A stretch of DNA of 64,000 bases from Streptomyces sp. GESEQ-4 (GCF_017948455.1 NZ_JAFFSU010000011.1:237705-301704); one strand, 5' to 3'. Shown: positions 52,240 through 60,550, counted from the stretch's first letter. Program-made: numbers and translations. The notes: a model not told the origin generated them from the sequence alone.

Positions 52240-53328
52240 ATGGGCCGATACGATCTCGCCCTCATCGGATTCGGCGGCGTCAATCGCGCGCTTGCCGAAC
52301 TCATATCCCAGAGCGGGGACCGCCTGGCCGAGGAACTGGGCTTCGCCCTGCGGGTGGTGGCGATCACCGACCTGCGGGCCGGTTCCCTGGTGGACACCGA
52401 CGGCATCGATCTGGCGCCGCTGCTGGCCGCCGAGCCCGGGGAGCTGAGCTTCGCGGGCCTTGCCGGAGGCAGCGCGGATCCGCGCAACGAGTGGGTGATC
52501 CGCGAGGTCCCGGCCGACATCGTCGTGGAGGCGACGTTCACCAACCCCACCGACGGCGAGCCCGCCCTCTCCCATGTGCGCTGGGCCCTGGAATCGGGCA
52601 AGCACGTGTGCACCACCAACAAGGGACCGGTCGCACTCGCCGGCCGCGCACTGAAGCAGCTGGCCGCCGAGCGTGGCGTCAGCTTCGAGTTCGAGGGCTC
52701 GGTACTCAGCGGCACCCCCATCCTGCGCACCGCCGAGCGCATGTTCGGCGGCCTGGAGATCACCGGCGTCCAGGGCATCATGAACGGCACCTCGAACTAC
52801 ATCCTCGGCCGCCTCGAAGAGGGCATCGAGCCTTCGGCGGCCATCGCCGAAGCCCAGGAGCTCGGGTACGCCGAAGCCGATCCCACCGCGGACATCGAGG
52901 GCCACGACGTCCAGCTCAAGGTCATGATCCTGGCCAACGAGGTCCTCGGCGCCGACCTGCGCCGCGAGGACGTCTTCTGCGAGGGCATCTCCGCGATCAC
53001 ACCGGACGAGGTGCGGGACGCCGTCTCGAAGGGGCTGCGGTGGAAGCTGGTCGGCTCCGCCACCCGCCACGAGGACGGCAGCGTCGATGCCCGCGTCGCC
53101 CCCCTAGCCCTGCCCGCCCAGCACCCGCTGGCCGGGATCTCCGGCCCGGTCAACGCGGTCGCCTTCCACACCGACCTCCTCGGCACCGTCACGGTCTGCG
53201 GGCCGGGCGCCGGCCGCATCGAGACCGCCTACGCCCTGCTGTCGGACCTCATCGCCATCCACCAGCGCCACGCGGACGTCGACACCGCCCCGACGCGCCT
53301 TGTTCTGAAGGAGACTCACCGTGTCTGA
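52240..53328 (+). CDS. Homoserine dehydrogenase-like oxidoreductase without ACT domain
   Basis: A 362-residue NAD(P)-dependent enzyme. Rossmann start LALIGFGGVNRALAEL, then ADIVVEATFTNPTDG, KHVCTTNKGPVAL, and the catalytic domain motifs GIMNGTSNYIL and ADPTADIEGHDVQLKVMIL, which keep the Asp and Lys used by homoserine dehydrogenases. The regulatory ACT domain is absent, so it is probably not feedback-inhibited and may work in catabolism. ATG at 52240 with AAGGAG eight bases upstream. Its end overlaps the next gene by eight bases. Reaction likely homoserine (or a related amino alcohol acid) to its semialdehyde. Confidence 0.87.
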   Translation: MGRYDLALIGFGGVNRALAELISQSGDRLAEELGFALRVVAITDLRAGSLVDTDGIDLAPLLAAEPGELSFAGLAGGSADPRNEWVIREVPADIVVEATFTNPTDGEPALSHVRWALESGKHVCTTNKGPVALAGRALKQLAAERGVSFEFEGSVLSGTPILRTAERMFGGLEITGVQGIMNGTSNYILGRLEEGIEPSAAIAEAQELGYAEADPTADIEGHDVQLKVMILANEVLGADLRREDVFCEGISAITPDEVRDAVSKGLRWKLVGSATRHEDGSVDARVAPLALPAQHPLAGISGPVNAVAFHTDLLGTVTVCGPGAGRIETAYALLSDLIAIHQRHADVDTAPTRLVLKETHRV

Positions 53329-54751
53329 CACCGTCGTGCCTCCCGGCATCGAACTCGGCACCGACACGGTGCCCGTGCACAACCCCTACACCGGCGAGGT
53401 CATCGCCTCGGTACCCACCGCCGACGCAGGCGCCGTCGCCGGCATCCTGCAGCAGGCCAGGTGCGGGCGCCGCACCGCGGCCGCGCTGTCCCGCGCTTCC
53501 AGGGCCGCGGTCCTGGAACGCGCCGCCCGCCTGATCGAGCGGCGCGCCGAGTCCTTCGCTCAGCTGATCGTCAGCGAGGCCGGCAAGACCATCACCCAGG
53601 CCCGAAAAGAGGTCGCCCGCGCGGTCAACACCCTGTCCCTGTCCGCGGCCGAGGCACGGCGCAACGCCGGCGAGGTCATCCCCTTCGACTCCTATGAGGG
53701 CTCGGAGAAACGGCAGGGCTGGTTCACCCGCGAACCGCTGGGCATCATCGCCGCCATCACTCCGTTCAACGACCCCCTCAACCTGGTCGCCCACAAGCTC
53801 GGCCCGGCCATCGCCGGCGGCAACGCGGTCATCCTCAAACCGTCCGCGCTGACCCCACTGTCCGCGTTGCGTCTGGTCGACACCCTCATCGAGGCCGGCC
53901 TGCCCGAGGAGATCGTCACCGTCGTCAACGGCGATGCCGACATCGGCGCCGCGATCGTGGCCGCCCCCGACGTGCGCATGGTGTCCTTCACCGGCGGATT
54001 CGCCACCGGCGAGGCCATCAGCCGCACGGTCGGGGTGAAAAGGCTCGCCATGGACCTGGGCGGCAACGCCCCGGTCATCGTCATGGACGACGCCGATCTG
54101 GACGAGGCCGTGGCCTCCTGTGTCTCCGGTGCGTTCTGGGCCGCGGGCCAGAACTGCATCGGCACCCAGCGGATCCTGATCGCCCGTGAGGTCTACGACC
54201 GCTTCCGCGACGCCTTCGTCGCCCGCACCAGGCTGCTGCGCGTCGGCGACCCGCTCGACGAGCGCACCGACGTCGGCCCCATGATCACCCAGGAGGCCGC
54301 GGCCGCCACCAGGGCCAAGGTCGACGATGCGGTGGCCGAGGGCGCGGAACTGCTGTGCGGAAACGACGTCACCGGCTCCCTGTACGCGCCGACCGTCCTG
54401 GAAGACGTCCCGGCGACCTGCTCGATCTGGCAGGAGGAGGTGTTCGCCCCGGTCGTCGTGCTGCAGCCGTTCACGTCCTTCGAGGACGCCATCGAGCAGG
54501 CCAACGCCATCGACTACAGCCTCCACGCGGGCATCTTCACCTCGCGCCTGGACCGCGCCCTGAACGCGGCCCGACTGCTGGAAGCCGGCGGAGTCATGAT
54601 CAACGACTCGTCCGACTACCGCTTCGACGCCATGCCCTTCGGCGGATTCAAGTACGGCAGCATGGGCCGCGAGGGCGTGCGCTTCGCCTTCGAGGAGATG
54701 ACCCAGCCCAAGGTCGTCTGCGTCAACCACATCAGTGAAGTGGTCCAATGA
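53321..54751 (+). CDS. Aldehyde dehydrogenase with Asp in place of the general-base Glu
   Basis: A 476-residue NAD(P)+-dependent dehydrogenase. Visible are GIIAAITPFNDPLNLVAHKL, KPSALTPLSAL, SFTGGFATGEAI and the catalytic Cys279 in GQNCIGTQ. The residue 34 positions before it, normally Glu in ELGG, is Asp245 (MDLGGNAP). GTG at 53321 has AAGGAG seven bases upstream and overlaps the preceding gene, so the two are coupled. With the dehydrogenase-like partner it may carry a semialdehyde such as aspartate or aminoadipate semialdehyde to the acid. The substrate is not determined. Confidence 0.9.
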   Translation: MSDTVVPPGIELGTDTVPVHNPYTGEVIASVPTADAGAVAGILQQARCGRRTAAALSRASRAAVLERAARLIERRAESFAQLIVSEAGKTITQARKEVARAVNTLSLSAAEARRNAGEVIPFDSYEGSEKRQGWFTREPLGIIAAITPFNDPLNLVAHKLGPAIAGGNAVILKPSALTPLSALRLVDTLIEAGLPEEIVTVVNGDADIGAAIVAAPDVRMVSFTGGFATGEAISRTVGVKRLAMDLGGNAPVIVMDDADLDEAVASCVSGAFWAAGQNCIGTQRILIAREVYDRFRDAFVARTRLLRVGDPLDERTDVGPMITQEAAAATRAKVDDAVAEGAELLCGNDVTGSLYAPTVLEDVPATCSIWQEEVFAPVVVLQPFTSFEDAIEQANAIDYSLHAGIFTSRLDRALNAARLLEAGGVMINDSSDYRFDAMPFGGFKYGSMGREGVRFAFEEMTQPKVVCVNHISEVVQ

Positions 54752-54794
54752 CCGCCTTCCGCACCGCGCGGTAACCGGCGGGGACCTGCCGATG

Positions 54795-55067
54795 CGCTGC
54801 TCACCCGGCTCCGTTGAACTCCGCGCTCCTCGCCAACGGTTGACGACACTGGACAGGGTGAGCGCGGTGGCCTCCAGGCGCACCACGATGTCGAAGTCAC
54901 CGCTGAGGATCTCGCAGATGACGACCTCCGGAATGCGCTTGAGCGCGGCCAGGACATCACCACCGACCGACAGCAATGTGCCGGTCGCTTTGTTCTTCAG
55001 AGGGAGGAGCGGCGAGGCCGCCGGCTCCGCGCAGGAGCGCTCTGCGACCGATCATGGAATCAGTCAT
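54795..55067 (-). pseudogene. Fusion scar: start of a Tat-exported protein gene joined to a degenerate Lrp/AsnC fragment
   Basis: On the minus strand an ATG at 55067, seven bases after AGGAG, opens a 34-codon frame reading MTDSMIGRRALLRGAGGLAA, a twin-arginine signal, as expected of a binding protein or Tat-exported enzyme; it then stops. From about 54966 downward the sequence matches the Lrp gene at 61609-62070 (GGDVLAALKRIPEVVICEIL and LTLSSVVNR), in another frame, with 23 codons deleted between VRLEA and TALTLSS and the stop lost to a one-base deletion. So neither part is functional. Confidence 0.8.
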
Positions 55068-55144
55068 GGCAGCTCTCCTGGAAGTGGGGCATGGGGACCA
55101 GCTCACTGGGATGGGGGCGGTTCAGTGGGCGGGTATGAGGCCCG

Positions 55145-56116
55145 TCAGTCGTGGGGGGTGGCGATGGCGGCGAGGTGCGTGCCGGGGCGGACGGACAGCC
55201 CGTTCATGCGGTAGATGATCGTTCCGGTGGAGACGGCGGCGACCTTGTGCTCGGCGCCGTCGACCGGGTCGATGACGCGGCCGATGGTCTGCCCCTCGGT
55301 CACCTCGTCACCGGTGGCCGCGTCCGGGTACCAGAGGCCTGCGACCGCAGACTCGACCTCGCCGGTCCAGATCCAGTCGCGCGGCTGCACGGTCACCGGT
55401 GCGAGGTGCTGCGGCGCCTCGATGACGCCGAGGTGGTGCAGGAGCCGGTACAGGCCGTCGAGCAGCCTGCGCACGGTGGCAGGGTCACGGTCGCCGAGTT
55501 GCCCTGTCTCGACGAGGATCGCGGGGACACCCTGCCGGTTCGCCGCGGCGTGGCTGTTGCCGCCGTCCGGGCTGGTGCCGAAGATGACTCGCTCGTATCC
55601 GACCGCGTGGGCCATCGCCTTGATCTTCCCACCCAGCTCGTCGTCGGAGGTCAGTCGATATCCGACGAAGTCGAGCAGGTGCTGGTCGATGCCGCCGCTG
55701 TGCAGGTCCACGTAGGCGTCGGCGCCGTCGATCAGGTTCTCGAACAGCCAGGCCGCCATGCGGTCGGTGGGGCCGCCGTCCTTGTCGCCGGGGAAGACGC
55801 GGTTGACGTTCACGCCGTCCAGCGGGGAGATGTTGAGCCTGCCTCCGTAGACGGCCGGGGGGTTGGCCACTGGGCAGATCACCACCTGGCCGGCGACCTC
55901 GTCCGGTTCCAGCAGCCCGGCCAGGCGGGTGGCGGCGTCGACGCCGATGAACTCGCCGCCGTGGACGCCACCGGTGATCACGACCCTGGGTCCGGGGCGG
56001 GTGCCGTTGATGAGGATCAGCGGGACCTCCACAGTCGTGGTGCCGAGGTCGGCGGGCAGGCTCCCGCGGGTCTTCTGGCCGGGCTCGGCCCGCAGCGGGC
56101 CGATGGTCAGCGTCAT
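55145..56116 (-). CDS. AstE/AspA-type zinc deacylase (DoeB-like)
   Basis: A 323-residue M14-fold amidohydrolase. Zinc ligands: His and Glu in ITGGVHGGEFIG and the His in DAYVDLHSGG; catalytic Glu in AILVETGQLGD. The group includes succinylglutamate desuccinylase, aspartoacylase and the ectoine-degradation deacetylase DoeB/EutE, and its C-terminal barrel (AVSTGTIIYRMNGLSVRPG) is closest to the latter kind. It removes an acyl group from an N-acyl amino acid. ATG at 56116, 18 bases after the FAD oxidase gene on the same strand. Confidence 0.88.
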   Translation of the reverse strand: MTLTIGPLRAEPGQKTRGSLPADLGTTTVEVPLILINGTRPGPRVVITGGVHGGEFIGVDAATRLAGLLEPDEVAGQVVICPVANPPAVYGGRLNISPLDGVNVNRVFPGDKDGGPTDRMAAWLFENLIDGADAYVDLHSGGIDQHLLDFVGYRLTSDDELGGKIKAMAHAVGYERVIFGTSPDGGNSHAAANRQGVPAILVETGQLGDRDPATVRRLLDGLYRLLHHLGVIEAPQHLAPVTVQPRDWIWTGEVESAVAGLWYPDAATGDEVTEGQTIGRVIDPVDGAEHKVAAVSTGTIIYRMNGLSVRPGTHLAAIATPHD

Positions 56117-56134
56117 GGCTTTCCTCGTTCGGAC

Positions 56135-57274
56135 TCAGGCCGCGGTGCGGCCGTTTGTGGTGATGAAGTCGATCGGTTGGGAGGTGCGGCCCTCAAGGGC
56201 GAGGTCCGCGGCGATGTCGCCCATGGCGGGCGAGATCTTGAAGCCCTGGCCGGAGAAGCCGGCCAGCAGGACGATGTCGTCGCAGCCCGGCAGGGGGCCG
56301 ACCAGCGGCCGGGTGCTGTCGGTGTAGCCCTCCATGAAGACGGACAGGCGCACCGGATCGGGGCTCAGGCCAGGCAGGTGGCGCCGCACCGCCGTGGTGA
56401 AGGACTCCAGTTCCTCCGGTGCGACGGTCCGGTTCAGCTTGTTCGGGTCGTCCACGGGCTTGTGGTGGGGCTGGGGCAGGCCGAGCTTGACGGACAGGCC
56501 GTCCGGGGACGGGATGCCGTAGAAGGGGATGTCGCCGCAGCGGATGAAGGCGGGACGCTCGGCGTCTGCCGGGTGGTCCTCGTGGGGCAGGAACCAGGCG
56601 CTGATCGCACGGCAGACGTTCACTTCCCACGGCAGGTCGGGTAGCAGGTCGCCCACCCAGGGGCCGGGGGTGACGACCGCGGCGTCGAAGCGCTCGGTGT
56701 CGGTGTCGGTGCGGATCTCCACGCCTCCCCCGGGGACGGGAGTGACCTTCCGCACCGGGGTGTAGCGGCGGATTTGGGCGCCCAGTTCCTCGGCACGTCG
56801 GGCTGCGGTCTGGACCGTCAGCTCGGGGCGGATGAAGCCCGCGTGGGAGTCGAGGAGCACCAGGTCGCCCTCGTCGACGCGGAACTGCGGGAACCGCTTG
56901 GCCATCGCCTCGGCGTCGATCACCTCGTGGTCGAGGCCGTGCTCGGCGATGCCGTCCATGACGGTACGCATCTCGGGGTGGTCGGCCGGCCCCATGACCA
57001 GGGCTCCGGTCAGGCGGCGCAGTTCCCGTCCGGTCTCCGCCTGCAACTGCTTCCAGAGGGCGTCGGCGTGCCGGACGAGCGGCACATAGCGGCCGTCGTG
57101 GGTCTGCACACTGCGGAAGACCCGGGTCTCACCGCCTGCGGCGCTGCGGTCGTGGCCGGGGGCGAAGCGGTCGTAGCCGACGACCTCGGCGCCCCTGACC
57201 GCCAGCCGCCAGGCGGCCTGGCTGCCCATCGTTCCCACACCGACCACGGCGACACGCTTCCTGGCAGCTGACAC
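56135..57274 (-). CDS. FAD-dependent amine oxidase of the sarcosine/N-methyltryptophan oxidase group
   Basis: A 379-residue DAO-fold flavoenzyme. Dinucleotide motif VAVVGVGTMGSQAAWRLA at residues 8-25, DRFAPGHDRSAAGGETRVFR typical of monomeric sarcosine oxidases, and the C-terminal LAGFSGQGFKISPAMG. The cysteine that binds FAD covalently in MSOX/MTOX is replaced (Phe or Glu by eye in the SVFMEGYTD segment), so flavin binding may be non-covalent. GTG at 57274 follows AAAGGAAAG. It oxidises a secondary or primary amine with O2. Operon with the deacylase. Confidence 0.88.
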   Translation of the reverse strand: MSAARKRVAVVGVGTMGSQAAWRLAVRGAEVVGYDRFAPGHDRSAAGGETRVFRSVQTHDGRYVPLVRHADALWKQLQAETGRELRRLTGALVMGPADHPEMRTVMDGIAEHGLDHEVIDAEAMAKRFPQFRVDEGDLVLLDSHAGFIRPELTVQTAARRAEELGAQIRRYTPVRKVTPVPGGGVEIRTDTDTERFDAAVVTPGPWVGDLLPDLPWEVNVCRAISAWFLPHEDHPADAERPAFIRCGDIPFYGIPSPDGLSVKLGLPQPHHKPVDDPNKLNRTVAPEELESFTTAVRRHLPGLSPDPVRLSVFMEGYTDSTRPLVGPLPGCDDIVLLAGFSGQGFKISPAMGDIAADLALEGRTSQPIDFITTNGRTAA

Positions 57275-57546
57275 AGGACTTTCCTTTCGTATCGCCGGGC
57301 CGCAAGCCGGGCCCCTAGCGTGAGGATGCGTGATGGCGACTTGGTGGGAGATGCTCCTTTTGGGGATCCACCCCAGCCTTCCATCTCCTGTGCCACATAG
57401 TGGAATGTCGTGCTGTTATTTGGCACAGAGAATGGCAGTGGCTTAGAGGGGAGTCAAGAGGTCCAGCGGATGGCCGCGTGACTCGACCTCACGTCGCCCG
57501 TGACCTTGCTCGGTCGCTTCTTCTGGGCTCCCGGGGGCGGCTCTCG

Positions 57547-58206
57547 CTACAGGCCGACCACGGGGGCCAGTTGGGATCGGAGGGTGCCGGCGTGGGGCTG
57601 CAGGGAGCCGTCGAAAGCGGCGGATCCGATGGTGAAGGCGTCGGCTCCGGCTGATGCGAGTGCCTGTATCTGGTCGGTGCTGGTGATGGAGCCGGCGACG
57701 ACCAGGCGGCCGGTGGTGGCGGCGCGGGCGGCGCGGACCAGGTCGAGGGGGTCGGCATCGGTGGCGCGGTAGGCGAGGAGGTCGACGCCGGCGCAGCCCG
57801 CGGCCTCCGCCCGTCGGCAGTCGTCGGCGATGCGGTCCGGGTCGCCGGCGAGGCGGGTGGGGTGCCCGAGGGGTTCTCCGGCGAAGGGCAGGTAGCCGAT
57901 GGACGTGCCCTGCAGGAGATCGAGGGTCTCCTTGATCCAGGTACCGCCCATCAGCCAGTCGACGCCGAGTTCGGTGGCTGTCCGTACGGAGGCAAGGGCC
58001 TGGTCCCGGTCGGTGCTGACGACTTCGAGGTAGGTGGTGGCGCCCATGCCCTTGATGCGGGTGTGGAGCTGGGCGAGGGTGTCGCGGTCGACGCCGATGT
58101 CCTTGAATCCGATGTGGGTGATGCCGAGGTCTTTGATGGTGTCGAGGACCTCAAGGCAGTCGGTGACGGTGCGGTCGTCGCGGGTGAGCATGAAGATGAA
58201 GTCCAC
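57547..58206 (-). CDS. Uncharacterised TIM-barrel protein of the DUF1537/PdxA2 operon
   Basis: A 219-residue beta/alpha-barrel protein of the HisA/HPS-like kind. Barrel strands are recognisable: DFIFMLTRDD, ITHIGFKDIGVD, TTYLEVVST, VDWLMGG, GVDLLAYRA, RLVVAGSIT, ADAFTIGSAAF. The end resembles phosphate-binding loops of such barrels. GTG at 58206 has AAGGA four bases upstream. It is the third gene after the kinase and pdxA2, so it should act on a phosphorylated intermediate or product, as an aldolase, epimerase or isomerase. I cannot assign a reaction. Confidence 0.75.
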   Translation of the reverse strand: MDFIFMLTRDDRTVTDCLEVLDTIKDLGITHIGFKDIGVDRDTLAQLHTRIKGMGATTYLEVVSTDRDQALASVRTATELGVDWLMGGTWIKETLDLLQGTSIGYLPFAGEPLGHPTRLAGDPDRIADDCRRAEAAGCAGVDLLAYRATDADPLDLVRAARAATTGRLVVAGSITSTDQIQALASAGADAFTIGSAAFDGSLQPHAGTLRSQLAPVVGL

Positions 58207-58261
58207 GGTGTCCTTCGGCTTTCTGTTCCGGTTTTTGTTCCGGGTTGGTGTGAGTCGGTGG

Positions 58262-59251
58262 TCAGGGGCGGGCCGGTGCTCCTGAGGACAGGCGGTCGGC
58301 GTGGAGCAGGGCGGTGAGCAGGCTGGCGTGGTCGGCCGTGCCCAGACCGGCGATGTCGAAGGCGGTGCCGTGGTCGACGCTGGTGCGGACGAAGGGCAGG
58401 CCGATGGTGATGTTGACGCCGTGTTCGATCCCGAGGTACTTGACGGGGATGAGGCCCTGGTCGTGGTACTGGGCGACCACGGCGTCGAAGGCTCCGGCGC
58501 GGGCTCGCATGAAGACGGTGTCGGCGGGCCAGGGTCCGCTGACCTGGATGCCTTCGCTCTGCGCGGCCTCGATGGCGGGGGTGATGATGTCCAGGTCCTC
58601 ACGGCCGAACAGGCCGTTCTCCCCTGCGTGAGGGTTGAGGCCGGCGACGGCGATGCGCGGGGCGGGCAGGCCGCCGCGCTGGAGCGTGAGGTGGGTCAGG
58701 CGGATGATGTCGAGTTCGCGTGCAGTGGTGATCGCGTCGATCGCGGTACGGAGGGACTGGTGCACGGTGACCAGGACGGTCCGCAGCTCGTCGGTGGCCA
58801 TCATCATCGCGTAGTCCTTGGTGCCGGACAGGTCGGCGAGGATCTCGGTGTGCCCGGGGTAGGGGACGCCGGACATGCGCAGTGCTTCCTTGTTGATCGG
58901 CGCGGTCACCAGAGCCCGTATCTCGTGGGCCATCGCGAGCTGGATGCCGCGGCGGACGTACTGGAAGGACGCCGCTCCGGCTCGGGCGTCGAGGGTGCCC
59001 CAGGGCAGGTCGGCCGGAAGGCCGTTCTCGGCAAGGACGTCCACCGTGCCGGGTGCGAACTTCGCCTGGTCGACTGATGGGATGGGGCGGAGTGCGAGGT
59101 GGGTGTCGGCGATCTTGTTGGCGCGGGCGAGGACGTCCATGTCGCCGATGACGACGACGGGCACGGTGCGCCGGGGATCGGCGCACGCCTTGAGGGTGAT
59201 CTCGGGGCCGATTCCGCAGGGGTCGCCCATGGTGATGGCGATCGGTGTCAT
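58262..59251 (-). CDS. pdxA2: PdxA2-type 4-phospho-hydroxyacid dehydrogenase
   Basis: A 329-residue dehydrogenase of the PdxA family. Motifs: ITMGDPCGIGPEITLKA, metal-ligand His residues in PYPGHTEIL, VAQYHDQGLIPVKYLG and TSVDHGTAFDIAG. Next to a DUF1537 kinase it belongs to the PdxA2 subgroup that oxidises and decarboxylates D- or L-threonate/erythronate 4-phosphate to dihydroxyacetone phosphate, rather than making pyridoxine. ATG at 59251 overlaps the kinase stop as ATGA. Confidence 0.88.
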   Translation of the reverse strand: MTPIAITMGDPCGIGPEITLKACADPRRTVPVVVIGDMDVLARANKIADTHLALRPIPSVDQAKFAPGTVDVLAENGLPADLPWGTLDARAGAASFQYVRRGIQLAMAHEIRALVTAPINKEALRMSGVPYPGHTEILADLSGTKDYAMMMATDELRTVLVTVHQSLRTAIDAITTARELDIIRLTHLTLQRGGLPAPRIAVAGLNPHAGENGLFGREDLDIITPAIEAAQSEGIQVSGPWPADTVFMRARAGAFDAVVAQYHDQGLIPVKYLGIEHGVNITIGLPFVRTSVDHGTAFDIAGLGTADHASLLTALLHADRLSSGAPARP

Positions 59252-60441
59252 GCGTGCTCTCCTGGGTCGAGACGATGTCGGATGAGGTGGCACAGGCGCA
59301 CGAGCATGGCGTCGTCGCCGAAGCCGCCTGCCTTGATCAGCACGGGAAGGCGGAGTCGGCCGATCAGGGATCCTCGGACGACGCCGGGTTCGGGTTCGTC
59401 GAGCAGGTCGATGCCGGTGGCACCAAGGGGCTGCAACACCGTGGTGGCCGTTTCTCCGCCGGTGATGACGAGGGCGTCGACCGCGTGGTCTGCGGTCAGT
59501 GCCTGAACGACTGCTGCCTGAGAGCGGGCGAGTACTTGGGCGGTCTCTGGCGTGTGGCGTTCGTCGGGTGTCCGCAGAGTGAGGATGGGGGCCGTCAGGC
59601 CTCGCAGCGTTTCCACGGCCGGGGCCGGATCGACGCCGACGGTGACACCCTGGACATCCACCCTGGTGTGTAGCTTGACCAGCTGCCGGCGGGTCGCCGG
59701 ATTGGTGCTTCCGACCACGATCAGTGGACGTCGGGCCGGGGCGGGCAGTGCTGCAGTGCTGCCCTTAGCGCGTGCACACCTTCGGGCCAGGGCGGCCGCC
59801 AGACCTGGGGAGCCGACCCATAGCACTTCGTCAAGCCGCGGCACCGCTGCCACCAGACGGTCGAGGTCGCCGTCTTCGGCGGCTGAGCAGACGATCAGGT
59901 CACCGTTCCCGATCAGTTCGGGCAGCTCGGCTGCCCGGTCCGGCTTACTGAGAACGGCTTCCGGGAACAGCATGGCGAGGTCCGAGCACCGCACGGGGTG
60001 GACCGGGTCGCGGGCATAGTCGCTCTCGTGGACCGGTACGCCCCGCACGTACTGGACCCCCTTCACTGTCACTCTGCCCTCCGCAGGGAAGGCCGGAGCG
60101 ATGACGACGGCCCGCTTCTGCGATCCCGCCCATGCAGCCCGGACCTCTGCCGCGACATGACCGCGCAGGGTGGAGTCCACCGTTTTGAAGAGCAACTCGG
60201 AGCCGGCGAACAGGCGGGCCGCCCGCCACGTACGCGAAGCGGCGGCCTCCTCGTCCAGCACCCGGCTCCCGAGGTCAACCGCGCTCACACCCACGGCGTG
60301 CCGTGGCACGCCTGCCGTGGTGGTGAGCAGGATCCGGGCGTCGTGACCGGCCTGGCGGAACGGCGCGGCACCGTCCCCTGCGCTGGTGAGGTCATCCGCC
60401 AGGATGGCGATGCCCTGCCGCACGTCGTTGCGGAATGTCAT
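59248..60441 (-). CDS. Four-carbon acid sugar kinase family (DUF1537)
   Basis: A 397-residue kinase. The N-terminal GIAILADDLTSAGDGAAPFR and the KTVDSTLRGHV segment identify the substrate domain; PLIVVGSTNPATRRQL and the ATP-site ALVITGGETATTVLQPLGATGI the second domain. Characterised relatives (DtnK, OtnK, LtnK) phosphorylate D-threonate, L-threonate or D-erythronate at O4. First gene of a three-gene operon with pdxA2 and a TIM-barrel gene. ATG at 60441 follows GGAGAGG. No threonate dehydrogenase or dedicated aldolase is seen nearby. Confidence 0.9.
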   Translation of the reverse strand: MTFRNDVRQGIAILADDLTSAGDGAAPFRQAGHDARILLTTTAGVPRHAVGVSAVDLGSRVLDEEAAASRTWRAARLFAGSELLFKTVDSTLRGHVAAEVRAAWAGSQKRAVVIAPAFPAEGRVTVKGVQYVRGVPVHESDYARDPVHPVRCSDLAMLFPEAVLSKPDRAAELPELIGNGDLIVCSAAEDGDLDRLVAAVPRLDEVLWVGSPGLAAALARRCARAKGSTAALPAPARRPLIVVGSTNPATRRQLVKLHTRVDVQGVTVGVDPAPAVETLRGLTAPILTLRTPDERHTPETAQVLARSQAAVVQALTADHAVDALVITGGETATTVLQPLGATGIDLLDEPEPGVVRGSLIGRLRLPVLIKAGGFGDDAMLVRLCHLIRHRLDPGEHA

Positions 60442-60521
60442 GCCCCACCTCTCCGTCAGCCACCTTCTCTGTGACCAGATCAATAGTCGTTGAGGTGAAG
60501 GAGCAGGACAAACGATTCATT

Positions 60522-60538
60522 CTCACAAGACCTGTGAG
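60522..60538. promoter_or_regulatory. LysR-type operator between the kinase operon and lysR
   Basis: CTCACA-AGACC-TGTGAG is a perfect inverted repeat, containing T-N11-A, the LysR-box pattern. It is 13 bases upstream of the LysR ATG and about 80 bases upstream of the divergent kinase start. Confidence 0.7.
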
Positions 60539-60550
60539 TAGAGTTCACGC

